Notes under the pieces: generated by a model
Databases searched by the model: none
What the model saw: the letters and a program-made list of their open reading frames with translations, nothing else
Told to the model about the DNA's origin: nothing
NCBI GenBank assembly: GCA_937928755.1
Contig: CALEZI010000072.1
Location: forward strand, 1-64,000
From: an uncultured Rhodanobacteraceae bacterium
Lineage (GTDB): Bacteria > Pseudomonadota > Gammaproteobacteria > Xanthomonadales > SZUA-5
Direction: 5' to 3'
DNA length: 64,000 nucleotides
Position numbers and translations under genes: made by a program
Shown: piece by piece, positions 8,058-18,338 of the stretch
Layout of the letters: every line of letters begins with the position of its first letter
Numbering within the stretch: the first letter of the stretch is position 1

Positions 8058-11000
8058 ATGTCAAATTCGTTTTTCTCCAGGGCAGCCATGCTGCTGATCA
8101 GTCTGCTCGGCACACCGGCGCTTGCCAGTGAGTCCCTGTGGCGCGACGTCGATCCCGATCAGATTGCCAGTCGTGGCCAGCGCTGGGTCGAACCGCAGCA
8201 GGCGCGCACGGTGGAGCTCGACCTGGCCGCGCTGCGCAACCTGTTGCAGCAGGCGCCGATGGAAGGTCAGGCGCCGACGCGCGCCAGCACACTGGTTTTG
8301 TCGCTGCCGATGCCCGACGGCGAATATGCCCGCTTTGCCGTCGTCGAGTCGCCGGTCATGGAGGCGGGGCTCGCGCTCAAGTTTCCGCAGATGCGCACTT
8401 TCGCCGGTCAGGGTCTGGACGATCCGAGCGCAACCCTGCGGCTCGACGTGACGCACAAAGGGTTCCGTGCGCAAGTGCTGGCGGCGAACGGCGAGACCTA
8501 CATCGACCCGTACCAGTTCCACGACGAGTCCCACTACGTCGTTTATTCGCGCCGCGGTTTCGGCGACTCGGGCAAGCAATACCGCTGCGGTACCGACGAA
8601 ACCGACTCGCATTCTGTGGCTACACGGCCGGATCTTGGTTTCCCTGCACCGAACAACCCGGCCGGAACCAGCCTGCGCACCTATCGTGTCGCAATCGCGT
8701 CCACTTCGTCGTACACCAATGCATTCGGCGGCACTGTGGCCGACGGCATTGCCGGCCTGACGACGCTGGTGAACCGCCTGACCGGCGTCTACGAACGCGA
8801 GTTCGCGCTGCGCCTGGTGCTGGTCGCCAACAACGACCTGATCGTCTACACCAACGCCAACGTGGGTCCGATCGGCACCTCGCCGACCGGCCCCAATCCG
8901 GTCATCCAGACCACGATCGACAACGCCATCGGCTTCGCCAACTACGATCTGGGTCACGCCGTCGGCGGATCCGGCGGCGGCGGCGCGATCACGCCGCTGG
9001 GCAACGTCTGCGGCACCTCCAAGGCCCGCGGATTCACCTCGCTGAATCCACCGCGCGGCGACATCTTCGACATCGATTTCGTGGCCCACGAACTCGGCCA
9101 TCAACTGGGCGGCAGCCACACCTGGAACGGTTGCGGCGGGGGCGGACAATGGACCGCGACTTCCGCCATGGAGCCCGGCAGCGGCAGCACCATCATGGCC
9201 TACGCCGGCATCTGTCCGGACAATCTGCTGCCGAACAGCGACGCCTATTTCCACGCACGCAGCTTCACCCAGATCTGGCAGATCATCAACAACGGCGGGC
9301 CCGGCAACGGCAACACGGTTTGCGGCACGACGACCGCCACCGGCAACGATCCGCCCAACCTGACGGCACCGGCCAACATGACGATCCCGGAGCGCACGCC
9401 GTTCCAGTTGACCGCAGCGGCAACCGACCCCAACGCGGGCGACCTGGTGACCTACAACTGGGAGCAGGTGGACACCGGAGCGCAGGGCTCGCCCAGCAGC
9501 ACCGGCGACAACGGCACCGCGCCGCTGTTCCGTTCGTTCCCGGCCAGCAGTTCGCCGACGCGCGTCTTTCCTTCGCTGCGTTACATCCTCGACAACGCCA
9601 ACCAACCGCCGGCGACCATCACGCTGCCGCCCGCGGGCGGCAACTTCCTGCCGGCCGAGATCCTGCCCAACCCGGCAAGCGGCACACGCGTGATGAACTT
9701 TCGCGTGACCGCACGCGACAACCGTGCCGGTGGCGGCGGTTTGCGCCATTCGAACAATGTGCAAGTGACGGCGGTAGCCGATGTCGGCCCGTTCCTGGTC
9801 AACAACGTCAGCGGCACCCAGACCGGCGGCGGCACGCTCGCCGTAGCCTGGTCGGTGGCCAATACCGACCAGGCACCGCTCAGCACCTCGCAGGTCAACA
9901 TTTTGATTTCGCTGGATGGGGGCTACACCTTCGACACGCTGCTCGCCGGCACGGCCAATGACGGCGCAGAAACCGTGACCTTGCCGAATGTCGACACCAG
10001 TCGTGCGCGGATTCGCGTCGAAGCCGCGAATGGCACGGGCATCGCTGACGGAAATACCTACTTCGACATCAGCGACAGCAACTTCGTGATCAATGCCGGC
10101 GGCACGCCGGTCAGCGTGAACGTATCCACCGCCCCCGGCGACCTGATCGCCACGCAACAGGGCTCCCCGGCGCCGACGGCGCGCAATATTGCAAGCATCG
10201 CGGGTGGCGTTGCGCCTTACACGGTAACCGCCGACACCTATCCGCCCAACCCAGAACTGAGCATCCAGGATCTCCAGGTTACGGGCAGCACGGTTTCGGC
10301 CACCGCAGCGGCCAGTTGCCAGATCGCGGCGCCGAACCTGCCGAGTTTCCGCACCTATCCGGCAGTGCTGCGAGTGGTCGACAGTGGCGGCAGGCAAGCT
10401 TCCGCCGTGTTTCCGATCAACGTCTCGAACAACAGCATCCCGACCCTCGGCACCTATCCGACGCGCACCGTCGCCGCCGGCTCTGCGACCAGCGCAAGCC
10501 CGGCTTCCCCGCCTGCCGACGCCAACAACAATCAGACCAGCGTCAGCGTCAGTCCGACGACATTGCCGGGCGGCGGCAGCGTCAGCGTCGCGCCCAACGG
10601 CGAGGTGAGCATCTCGACGACAGCAAGCACCACCCTCGGCAACCATGTGATCACGGTCTCGGTCAGCGACAGTTGCGGCGCGCGCACCTCAAAGACGTTC
10701 ACGCTGCGGGTTCTGAGCCCGGATCCGGTACTGACGATCGGCGCCACGACCGTCTCGGGCAACGGTTTCCTCGAGCCGCGCGAATGCAATACGCTGGACG
10801 TGGCGATCGACAACGGGGGTGGCAATTCGGCCACTGCAGTCAGTGCGGTACTGAGCAGCACCACTCCGGGCGTCACCATAACCCAGGCGAACTCGGCGTA
10901 TCCGGACATCCCCACCGAAGCCAGCCAGGTCAACAACGTCGATTTTGAAGTGAGCACGGCAGCGGGGCTTGCCTGCGGCAGCACGGTCGCCTTCACCCAT

Positions 11001-11753
11001 ACCGTGACTTACGCCGGCGCCGCACCGACCATCCTCAACTTCACATTGCCGGTCGGTGGTCCACCCGCCACCAACTACAACTTCGTCAGCGAAACCGGCA
11101 CCACCGCCCCGACCGGTTCCACGCTGGTGGCCGGCAGTCAGGAGAACAACGCCATCGTGCCCGTGAACCTGCCGGCAGGGTTCGCATTCCAGGCCTACGG
11201 CAATGCGGTGACTCAGTTGCGCGCCGACACCAACGGCGTGCTGATCTTCAACGCCGGCACTGCGACATCCACTTCGTTCAACGGCACCTTGCCCTCCGCG
11301 GCATACGCGGCGCCCGCGCTGTTCGCGTTGTGGGACGATCTCGACCTGCGGACCACCGTCGCCACCGGCGGCGGCATCTACACACAAACCTCGGGCGTGG
11401 CGCCGAATCGCACCTTCGACATTGAGTGGCGTGCGGTGCGCTTCGTCAGCGGCGCGGCGACGCCGGTGGCGCCGACCATGGTGTTCACCGTGCGGCTGCA
11501 TGAAACCAGCAATCGAATCGAGGTCTACTACACGACCGTCACCGGCAACGGCGGTGGTGCATCCGGATCCTCGGCCACGGTAGGCATCCAGGCCGCGGGC
11601 ACCGGCACGACCTTCACTTCGTTCTCGAACAATACCGCGGCACTTTCCGCCGGGCAGAGACTCACCGTCACTCGCGCGCCCGGGGTCTGCAACGTCGGGC
11701 CCAATGTCTGCGGCGAGTTGCCGGAGGACATCTTCGAAAACGGCTTCGAGTAG
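8058..11753 (+). CDS. Secreted reprolysin-like zinc metalloprotease
   Basis: A 1231-aa exported protein with a signal peptide (about 1-23). A pro-domain-like region precedes a metzincin catalytic domain at roughly 205-425. The zinc motif HELGHQLGGSH gives ligands H344, H348 and H354 with catalytic E345. The Met-turn follows at M380 in STIMAYAG. The 800-residue C-terminal part is a series of beta-sandwich repeats rich in Thr, Ser and Gly, probably Ig- or PKD-like. The chain ends in DIFENGFE, the same signature family as the P-domain protein, suggesting a sorting or processing tag. It probably degrades extracellular protein. No inhibitor gene is adjacent. Confidence 0.88.
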   Translation: MSNSFFSRAAMLLISLLGTPALASESLWRDVDPDQIASRGQRWVEPQQARTVELDLAALRNLLQQAPMEGQAPTRASTLVLSLPMPDGEYARFAVVESPVMEAGLALKFPQMRTFAGQGLDDPSATLRLDVTHKGFRAQVLAANGETYIDPYQFHDESHYVVYSRRGFGDSGKQYRCGTDETDSHSVATRPDLGFPAPNNPAGTSLRTYRVAIASTSSYTNAFGGTVADGIAGLTTLVNRLTGVYEREFALRLVLVANNDLIVYTNANVGPIGTSPTGPNPVIQTTIDNAIGFANYDLGHAVGGSGGGGAITPLGNVCGTSKARGFTSLNPPRGDIFDIDFVAHELGHQLGGSHTWNGCGGGGQWTATSAMEPGSGSTIMAYAGICPDNLLPNSDAYFHARSFTQIWQIINNGGPGNGNTVCGTTTATGNDPPNLTAPANMTIPERTPFQLTAAATDPNAGDLVTYNWEQVDTGAQGSPSSTGDNGTAPLFRSFPASSSPTRVFPSLRYILDNANQPPATITLPPAGGNFLPAEILPNPASGTRVMNFRVTARDNRAGGGGLRHSNNVQVTAVADVGPFLVNNVSGTQTGGGTLAVAWSVANTDQAPLSTSQVNILISLDGGYTFDTLLAGTANDGAETVTLPNVDTSRARIRVEAANGTGIADGNTYFDISDSNFVINAGGTPVSVNVSTAPGDLIATQQGSPAPTARNIASIAGGVAPYTVTADTYPPNPELSIQDLQVTGSTVSATAAASCQIAAPNLPSFRTYPAVLRVVDSGGRQASAVFPINVSNNSIPTLGTYPTRTVAAGSATSASPASPPADANNNQTSVSVSPTTLPGGGSVSVAPNGEVSISTTASTTLGNHVITVSVSDSCGARTSKTFTLRVLSPDPVLTIGATTVSGNGFLEPRECNTLDVAIDNGGGNSATAVSAVLSSTTPGVTITQANSAYPDIPTEASQVNNVDFEVSTAAGLACGSTVAFTHTVTYAGAAPTILNFTLPVGGPPATNYNFVSETGTTAPTGSTLVAGSQENNAIVPVNLPAGFAFQAYGNAVTQLRADTNGVLIFNAGTATSTSFNGTLPSAAYAAPALFALWDDLDLRTTVATGGGIYTQTSGVAPNRTFDIEWRAVRFVSGAATPVAPTMVFTVRLHETSNRIEVYYTTVTGNGGGASGSSATVGIQAAGTGTTFTSFSNNTAALSAGQRLTVTRAPGVCNVGPNVCGELPEDIFENGFE

Positions 11754-11770
11754 CGCCGAATAGCGCCAAA

Positions 11771-11888
11771 AAGCGCCGCAGGCGCGGCCCTCCAGTTGCA
11801 GCTCTGGGAGGGCCGCGCGCCTGCGCGGCCGCTTCTGCTTCACGCCAGCCCGGAAAAGCGGCGCCGCGGGCGCGGCCCCTCCAGTTGC
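11771..11888. repeat. GC-rich hairpin repeats between convergent genes
   Basis: Two related units start at 11771 and 11856 and share the pattern AAGC-GCC-GC-GGCGCGGCCC-TCCAGTTGC. The first is followed by a long imperfect complement around 11806-11833, which gives a stem of about 20 bp. They occupy the gap between the metalloprotease stop and the TonB receptor stop. They may act as a bidirectional terminator or belong to a dispersed repeat family. Confidence 0.55.
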
Positions 11889-11908
11889 TCCTCGAAACTC
11901 TTCTCAGG

Positions 11909-14380
11909 TCAGAACCGGTACTGCACCTGCAGCGCCACTTCGCGACCCTTGGCGCGTACGCTGGCGAAGGCGCCGCCAGGCGCCAGCGGGATCACCGAGG
12001 TGAACACATTGTAAGTTTCGTCGGTGAGATTCTTGCCGAGCAGGGCGACGCTCCAATGGCCCTGATCCGCAGTCAACTCGATGCGATAGTCGAGCAAGCC
12101 GTAGGCCGACTGGCGCGTTTGCGCTTCGTTATCGGAAGCCGTGCTGTGGCTGCCGGTGTAGCTCCAGCCCAGCCACTGGTCGATCTGCCAGTTGGACGCC
12201 GTGCGATGACGGTGCTGCACTCCGAGCACGCCCTCGAACTCGGGAACGAATGGCGCGCGGTCGCCGGACCAGTCGCAGATCGCCTGTCCGGTATTGAGGC
12301 GTTCGGTCGTGCTGCAGTTGGCGTCGCGGAATTCGTCGTAGCGGAAGTCGAGGTATTCGAGACGGGTGAACAGCGTCAAATCGCGGGTGATGTTCCAATC
12401 GAGATCGACATCGATGCCTTTGGAGATCGAACTGGCGGCGTTGCCAACCAGAAAGCCGATGCCGCCATCGTAAACCGACACCTGCAAGTCGTCGTAGCGG
12501 CCGTAGAACGCGGCCACGTTCAGGCGCACGTCGCGCCAGTCCTTCTTGAAGCCGATTTCGAACACGCTGGCGCTTTCGTCGCCGTATTCGACCTCGGCGC
12601 GATCAGCGCCTTCATAGAGGAAGTCGAAGCCGCCGGCCTTGGCACCATTGGACCAGTTGCCGTAGGCCAGCAGGTCTTCGCTCCATTGATACGCGAGGCT
12701 GATCTGGTACATCGGATGCTGTTCTTCGCGCGACAGATCATCGAACTGGTGCAGATCGCCGGTGCCTGCCGACACGATGCTGTAGCCGACGACATTGTTC
12801 GGCGCGAGCACCGGCGCAATCTCGGTGCCATCGGGCAGTACCAGCACATAGCCGGTCGGATCGGCCAGATAGTCGGGATTGCCAAGCAGCAGTGGCGCCA
12901 GATCGGGACTCAGCCAGCGCACGTCGATCAGATCGCCAAGGCTGTCGACATGGTCGATGTTGGCGACGCGCACGGCCTGCCGCGCATCCTTCTCGAGCAT
13001 CAGGTAGCGATAGCCGACGCTCGCCGTCAGGCGCTCGCTCAGTTCGAAGTCGAGGTTGCCGAACAGCGCCCACTGCTCGGTGTCCTGGTCGATCAGGATA
13101 TGCCGCGTGAACGGGTGGATCAGGTCGGCGGCGAGACTGGAGGGGATGCCGAAAACCGGCGCAACCAGCTCAGGCAGGTTGAAGTCGGACAGATAATCGT
13201 TGCGGAAGTTGTCGCTCTGCAGATAAACGCCGGCGAGGTAATCGACACTTCCGGTCCACTCGCCGGCGATCCTGAGCTCCTGCGAGAACTGGCTGAAATC
13301 TTCGTCCTGGTAGACATTGATCAGCGTCGCCGGCGTGATGTCGACATCCGCGGACTGACGATACCGATAGCCGCTGTAGCTGCTGATCGACGTCAGCGTC
13401 GCCGTCTCGAACGCATACTGAACCTCGATCCTGGTTTCCTCCATGTCGTTTGCCAGGAAGGAATCCTGGTACTTGAACGGATCGCCGTTGGCGATGTTCA
13501 GGCGACCGTCGTCGATGCCAGTGAAATATGAATTCGGCCACGGATTGCCGTGGCCGTCGACGTGCTTGTAGACATCGAAAATGTTGCCGTTGCGCTCGAA
13601 CTGGCCTTGCTCGTGGCGCAGCGCGATCGACAACTCGTCGCTCGGCAGCCACAGCGCGTTCATCCGGCCGGCCTCGTTCTGACGCCACGGCTCGCTGTCG
13701 CCGGTGGCATCGTTGGGAAACAGTCCGTCGCGCTGATCGCTCCAGATCCCGGCCAGGCGCACGGCAAACCGATCGTTCAGCGGGACATCGACGGCCGCCT
13801 CGAGCAACGGCTCGTTGTATTCCAGCCCGTGGCGGTAACGCACGTCGCCGGCGAAGTCGAATCCCGGTTGTCGCGTGATCACGCTGATCGCCCCGCCCAG
13901 CGAGCTGTTGCCGTACAGCGCCACCTGCGGACCCTTCAGCACCTCGATGCGTTCGATGTCGAAGACGCCGATGTGCTGCTGGTTCATGCGCCCGCGATAG
14001 ACGCCGTCGACATAGGTTCCGACCGACTGCTCGAACGCGTTGTTGTCGCCGGAATTGACCCCGCGCAGCGTAAGCCGGCTGGTGATCGCCAGATCGCCCT
14101 GCTGCAGACCGGGCACATGGACACTCAAGTCGTCCAGGTTGGCGATGGCTCTGTCGCGGATTTCCTCGGCATCGAAGGCGGTCACGCTCATCGGCACGTC
14201 CTGCAGGACCTCCGATTTCTTGCGCGCGGTGACCACGATTTCGTTCAACGTCGAGCGGGCTGCCGTGCGATCCGGCTCGACTGGATTGGCGTCGCCGTTT
14301 GCGCCAGGCGTCGCCAACGCGACCGATGTCGCGCAGATCCAGAGCGCCACCGCGGGCAGAGTCGAGTTTCGACTGCTCAT
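11909..14380 (-). CDS. TonB-dependent outer-membrane receptor
   Basis: The mature part resembles TonB-dependent transporters of the IroN/FecA-like and xanthomonad CAR-associated groups. A signal peptide (about 1-25) is followed by a TonB-box-like EIVVTARK (47-54). The plug domain runs to about 170 and includes IERIEVLKGPQVALYGNSSLGGAI and INVITRQ-like ISVITRQPG. A 22-strand barrel ends in a terminal aromatic residue (LQVQYRF). At 823 aa it is a normal length. The substrate cannot be told from sequence and no siderophore, sugar-use or TonB/ExbBD gene is adjacent. The start at 14380 was preferred because it begins a clean signal peptide; the frame is open to 14473. Confidence 0.9.
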   Translation of the reverse strand: MSSRNSTLPAVALWICATSVALATPGANGDANPVEPDRTAARSTLNEIVVTARKKSEVLQDVPMSVTAFDAEEIRDRAIANLDDLSVHVPGLQQGDLAITSRLTLRGVNSGDNNAFEQSVGTYVDGVYRGRMNQQHIGVFDIERIEVLKGPQVALYGNSSLGGAISVITRQPGFDFAGDVRYRHGLEYNEPLLEAAVDVPLNDRFAVRLAGIWSDQRDGLFPNDATGDSEPWRQNEAGRMNALWLPSDELSIALRHEQGQFERNGNIFDVYKHVDGHGNPWPNSYFTGIDDGRLNIANGDPFKYQDSFLANDMEETRIEVQYAFETATLTSISSYSGYRYRQSADVDITPATLINVYQDEDFSQFSQELRIAGEWTGSVDYLAGVYLQSDNFRNDYLSDFNLPELVAPVFGIPSSLAADLIHPFTRHILIDQDTEQWALFGNLDFELSERLTASVGYRYLMLEKDARQAVRVANIDHVDSLGDLIDVRWLSPDLAPLLLGNPDYLADPTGYVLVLPDGTEIAPVLAPNNVVGYSIVSAGTGDLHQFDDLSREEQHPMYQISLAYQWSEDLLAYGNWSNGAKAGGFDFLYEGADRAEVEYGDESASVFEIGFKKDWRDVRLNVAAFYGRYDDLQVSVYDGGIGFLVGNAASSISKGIDVDLDWNITRDLTLFTRLEYLDFRYDEFRDANCSTTERLNTGQAICDWSGDRAPFVPEFEGVLGVQHRHRTASNWQIDQWLGWSYTGSHSTASDNEAQTRQSAYGLLDYRIELTADQGHWSVALLGKNLTDETYNVFTSVIPLAPGGAFASVRAKGREVALQVQYRF

Positions 14381-14620
14381 CGCACGCCAGCGATGAACGG
14401 ATGTCCGACACCTGGCGGCAGTCAGACTGGGGTCACGGCACGGCTCGCAGAACGGAGTGGACACAGGCTGCATAGTCTAATCTCGCGGAGCGACGGGAAA
14501 ATGGGCATCTGCGATGGTCCTGCCGGCAGCGGCGGCTGACTCGCGTCGCCGGGGCGGGGCCGTAAGTCCGCTGCCAGCGGCTATGCTGTGCAGTCGTGAG
14601 CAGCTTTCTGGAACTGGCCA

Positions 14621-15133
14621 ATGGCACTGAGTGAGGGGTTCAAGGGGCAATCGTCGGCATCGACGATGCGTCTGCTGGTGCGCGCCGAAGCCTTTCAAGG
14701 CCTGGCTGATGTGCAAGGCATGCTGTTGTTCGACGGATCTTGCCTGCGCCTTGAGTTCCAGACCGCCGACGCGTTGTTTGGCGTGCTGCGCTCGGCGCCG
14801 AAGCAGGTCGAGATTCCGCTGGCGAGCATCGAGGCGGTGCGGTGCGGCCTTGGCTGGTTCTGGCTGATGCCGTATATCGAGATCGAACTCAACGACTTCA
14901 CCTTGCTCTCCAAGGTACCCGGCGCCCAGGACGGACAATGGCGGCTGCGCGTGCGCTGGCGCGATCGTCAGGCGGTCAAGCGCTTCGCCAGCGCACTGGC
15001 GTTTGCGCGCTCCGACGATCTGCACCAACGCCTGAATGTCGGGCTCGAGGCGCAACCCGGCGTGGCTGCCATGCCTGAGTTGCCGCCGCTGCCCCAACCG
15101 CAGCGCGCTCCACCGCGCCAGCTCGAGGACTGA
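14621..15133 (+). CDS. Hypothetical protein, possible PH/GRAM-like fold
   Basis: A 170-aa soluble protein with no signal peptide. Its strand-rich pattern (LLVRAEAFQGLADVQGML, then LRLEFQTADALFG) is followed by EIPLASIEAVRCGLGWFWLMPYIEIEL. This recalls bacterial PH- or GRAM-like domains, but I do not recognise a family. A C-terminal Pro-rich tail (about 150-170) is probably disordered. It is convergent with the TPR-GGDEF gene, 18 bp away. Codon use matches its neighbours, so it is probably real. Confidence 0.65.
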   Translation: MALSEGFKGQSSASTMRLLVRAEAFQGLADVQGMLLFDGSCLRLEFQTADALFGVLRSAPKQVEIPLASIEAVRCGLGWFWLMPYIEIELNDFTLLSKVPGAQDGQWRLRVRWRDRQAVKRFASALAFARSDDLHQRLNVGLEAQPGVAAMPELPPLPQPQRAPPRQLED

Positions 15134-15151
15134 CGCCGCGGCGCCGGCGCA

Positions 15152-16927
15152 TCAGCCTTCGACGACAACTCGGTCGCGACCCGCATTCTTGCCGGCGTAG
15201 AGGGCAAGGTCGGCGCGCTGCAGCGCCAGCTCCAGATCGCCATCGACGCGCGCAACTCCAGCCGTGATGGTCACCGCGGGTTCGATGTCGGCAAGCGCCG
15301 AACTGGTCGCCAATTGTGCCCGCACGCGATCGATGGCGCGAACGGCCGCCTCGCGATCGCTGCCGACCAGCAAACACAGGAACTCCTCGCCGCCCCAGCG
15401 ACAGGCCAGATCCGTAGTGCGCAGTCCGCCACGCAGCGTCTCCGCCACGGTTTTCAACGCCTGATCGCCGCGCAGGTGGCCGTAACGGTCGTTCAGCGCC
15501 TTGAAGTGGTCGATGTCGGCCAGCACCAGCGACACGGTCTGGCCCGATCGCTGCGCCCGCGCCAGTTCGCGCGCCGCCTGTTCCCCGAAGGCGCGGCGGT
15601 TGAGCAACCCGGTCAGCAAGTCCACGCTGGCGAGCTCGCCGATCTTCTGCAAGGCGTCTTCGAGCGCACGATTGCGGGCGGCCAGGATTCCCTCCAACTG
15701 CTTCTGCGTGCGGTAACCACGCCAACTGATTGCTGCCGCCAGGCTGGCGAACGCGAGCGCCACCAGCACAGCGACCAGCAGCAAGGTGCGCCGACGCAAC
15801 TGGGCGTCGTGCAGTTCGGCGTCGAGTTTGAGCAGTTCCAGCTCGCGCTGACGTTGCTCGACCTGGTATCGGACCTCAAGTTCGGCGACGGCGGACTGCC
15901 GCTCGCGCTCCGACAGTTCACCGCGCAGGCGCGCCCAGGCGCGCAACTCGCGCAGCGCGCCAGCCGTGTCGCCGAGTTGCTCGCGCACCTCCGCCAGGCC
16001 TTCGCGCACGGCGATCTCCACGCCGGGGACCACCCCCACGCTGTCGGCCAGCGCGGCCTCGTAGTGCACGAGTGCCGCGTCGAGTCGCCCGGCGTTGCGC
16101 TCGATTTCGCCGAGCGTCATGCGGACGCCGGCGCGCGGTCGTTGCAGACCCAGGGTCGACAAGCGCTCGAAGGCCTCGTCGCAGGTGTCGCGTGCCGCGT
16201 CCAGATCGCCGACCTGATACAGGCGCTGGCAGATGTTTCCGAGCTGCAGCGCCTCGCCGTGCACATCGCCCGACGCCCGCGACAACGCCATCGCCTCCCG
16301 ATGCAGCGGCAGGCCGGCGGCGGCGCCGTCCAGTTCAGACACGGTCAGTGCCAGGTTGCCCAGCGCGCGCAGTTCGCCGACGCCATCCTCGGCTTGGCGC
16401 GCCAGATCCAGCGCCTTCTGGTAATAGCCGCGCGCATTGGCGAAATCGAGCATGAAGTTGTAAGCCACGCCGATCGCATTGTAGGCGCGCGACAGTTCCC
16501 TCGGATGGTCGCCATTCTCGAGCAGGCGACGAGCCTCGTGGAACTGGTCGAGCGCGTCGGCGATCTTGCCATCTTCGGCATCCAGCGAGCCGCGCAACAT
16601 CAACGCCGCAGCGACCAGCGGCGGGTCGGAGAGTTTCCCTGCGCGCAACGCGAACTCTGCCGCATCCCGCCGCGCGGCTTCGATTTCGCCACGCTCGCGC
16701 AGGATTTCGGCGCGCACCCGATAGAGATGAGCGAGCAGAAACGGATCCCGGTTCCCCGAGGGAGCTGCCAGTTCGCGCTCCACCAGCGAGAGCGCCGCGG
16801 CTGGATCCGCATTGCGCTGCGCTTCCAGCGCCTGTAACTCGGATTGCGCGGATGGCGACATCTGATCCGCGGCGCAGGCACAGAACGGCATCAGAGCCAG
16901 CCAGAAAACACAACACAGCCAGCGCAT
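15152..16927 (-). CDS. TPR-containing membrane diguanylate cyclase
   Basis: A 591-aa protein predicted to make cyclic di-GMP. A signal peptide (about 1-20, ending CACAA) precedes a periplasmic TPR-rich region (about 25-370). One membrane helix follows (TLLLVAVLVALAFASLAAA, near 385-405), then a cytoplasmic GGDEF domain with intact GGEEF at 512-516 and the substrate loop DIDHFKALNDRYGH. It should therefore be catalytically active. The ATG at 16927 begins the signal peptide; the reading frame is open to 17338 but that extension is low-complexity Arg/Ser. It is divergent from pyrC. Confidence 0.85.
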   Translation of the reverse strand: MRWLCCVFWLALMPFCACAADQMSPSAQSELQALEAQRNADPAAALSLVERELAAPSGNRDPFLLAHLYRVRAEILRERGEIEAARRDAAEFALRAGKLSDPPLVAAALMLRGSLDAEDGKIADALDQFHEARRLLENGDHPRELSRAYNAIGVAYNFMLDFANARGYYQKALDLARQAEDGVGELRALGNLALTVSELDGAAAGLPLHREAMALSRASGDVHGEALQLGNICQRLYQVGDLDAARDTCDEAFERLSTLGLQRPRAGVRMTLGEIERNAGRLDAALVHYEAALADSVGVVPGVEIAVREGLAEVREQLGDTAGALRELRAWARLRGELSERERQSAVAELEVRYQVEQRQRELELLKLDAELHDAQLRRRTLLLVAVLVALAFASLAAAISWRGYRTQKQLEGILAARNRALEDALQKIGELASVDLLTGLLNRRAFGEQAARELARAQRSGQTVSLVLADIDHFKALNDRYGHLRGDQALKTVAETLRGGLRTTDLACRWGGEEFLCLLVGSDREAAVRAIDRVRAQLATSSALADIEPAVTITAGVARVDGDLELALQRADLALYAGKNAGRDRVVVEG

Positions 16928-17249
16928 GCCGGCGGCAAACGATGCCGATTTTCGCGACGGGAAAGGCGCCACCGAGGGCGTAAGGAACGGTGGGCCGGAT
17001 ACCCCAGGGCGGCCGGCAGAATCAGGTCGCTGTGAACGCATTCGCCACAATAAAGCATGCTTCAGTCCTGCGCGGAAGTGCCCCGAGCGCAGTGCGTGGC
17101 CAGTGCACGCCCGCTGCCCACGCATCAGCGCATCCAGCGATGAAACTGACCCTGTTCGACGCTGTCGCATCGGTGCCACCCCGGTCGCAAGCCGGCGGCC
17201 CGCTGGCCCTATAGTCCGTGGATCGTCCCTGACAGCCGTCCAGCGCACC
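16928..17249. other. Divergent intergenic region, TPR-GGDEF / pyrC
   Basis: This 322-bp gap separates the starts of two divergent genes. It presumably holds both promoters, but no clear -10/-35 pair, operator or hairpin was recognised. Open frames crossing it are continuations of the flanking genes with poor coding character. Confidence 0.4.
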
Positions 17250-18296
17250 ATGAGCGATCGCCTGACCCTGACCCGCCCCGACGACTGGCACCTGCACCTG
17301 CGCGACGACGCCGCGCTGGCGGCGGTGCTGCCGCACACCGCGCGTCAGTTCGCTCGCGCCATCGTGATGCCCAACCTCAAACCGCCGGTGACGACGACTG
17401 CGCTGGCAGCCGCCTACCGGCAGCGCATCCTCGCCGCGCGTCCGCCAGGTTCGGACTTCGTGCCGTTGATGACGCTGTACCTGACCGACAACACCAGCGC
17501 GGCGGAGATCACGCGCGCTGCCGAATCCGGCTTCGTGCATGCGGTCAAGCTGTATCCGGCCGGCGCAACCACCAACAGCGACGCCGGCGTCAGCGACCTC
17601 GCCCGCTGCCACGGGGCGCTCGAAGCGATGCAGCGACTGCGGCTGCCGCTCTGCGTACACGGCGAAGTCACCGACCGCGCTGTCGACGTATTCGATCGCG
17701 AGCAGGTCTTCATCGACAAGCAGCTCATCCCGCTGCGCCGCGACTTCCCCGAATTGCGCGTCGTCTTCGAGCACATCACGACGCAGCACGCTGCCGATTA
17801 CGTGCGCGAAGCTGAAGGCGACATCGGCGCCACGATCACCGCCCATCACTTGCTGTACAACCGCAACGCGATCTTCCAGGGCGGCGTGCGGCCGCATTGG
17901 TACTGCCTGCCGGTGCTCAAGCGCGAGCGCCATCGCGAGGCACTGGTGGCCGCCGCCACCTCCGGCAACCCGCGCTTTTTCCTCGGCACCGACTCGGCAC
18001 CGCACGCCAGACACGCCAAGGAATCCGATTGCGGTTGCGCCGGCTGCTACACCGCGCTGCACGCCATGGAACTCTACGCAACGGCGTTCGACAGAGCCGG
18101 CGCGCTCGACCGCCTGGAGGGCTTCGCCAGCCACTTCGGCGCACATTTCTATCGCCTGCCGCGCAACAGCGGCACGCTGACGCTGGCGCGCGAGGAGCTG
18201 CGCGTCCCGGCGAAACTGGCTTTCGCCGGCGACGAACTGGTGCCGCTGGCAGCCGGCGAAACACTCGGCTGGCAGGTCGTCGCCGTGACCTCCTGA
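17250..18296 (+). CDS. pyrC: Dihydroorotase PyrC
   Basis: This enzyme interconverts N-carbamoyl-aspartate and dihydroorotate in pyrimidine synthesis. The 348-aa protein is of the E. coli (class II) type. It starts MSDRLTLTRPDDWHLHLRDD with metal ligands in DWHLHLRD (H14, H16). Other family motifs are MPNLKPPV, the metal-bridging lysine region AVKLYPAGATTNSD, CVHGEVTD, FEHITT, ITAHHLLYNRN and FLGTDSAPH. It is complete. The ATG at 17250 gives the standard N-terminus. It appears to be monocistronic. Confidence 0.96.
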   Translation: MSDRLTLTRPDDWHLHLRDDAALAAVLPHTARQFARAIVMPNLKPPVTTTALAAAYRQRILAARPPGSDFVPLMTLYLTDNTSAAEITRAAESGFVHAVKLYPAGATTNSDAGVSDLARCHGALEAMQRLRLPLCVHGEVTDRAVDVFDREQVFIDKQLIPLRRDFPELRVVFEHITTQHAADYVREAEGDIGATITAHHLLYNRNAIFQGGVRPHWYCLPVLKRERHREALVAAATSGNPRFFLGTDSAPHARHAKESDCGCAGCYTALHAMELYATAFDRAGALDRLEGFASHFGAHFYRLPRNSGTLTLAREELRVPAKLAFAGDELVPLAAGETLGWQVVAVTS

Positions 18297-18338
18297 TCGA
18301 CCCGGACGAGCCCGCATGGCACCGATTGCGATGCGCGT

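Noticed and set aside
8061..10646. An 861-codon frame antisense to the metalloprotease
   Set aside because: It has no domain, signal or ribosome site, and its codon pattern mirrors the real gene on the other strand.
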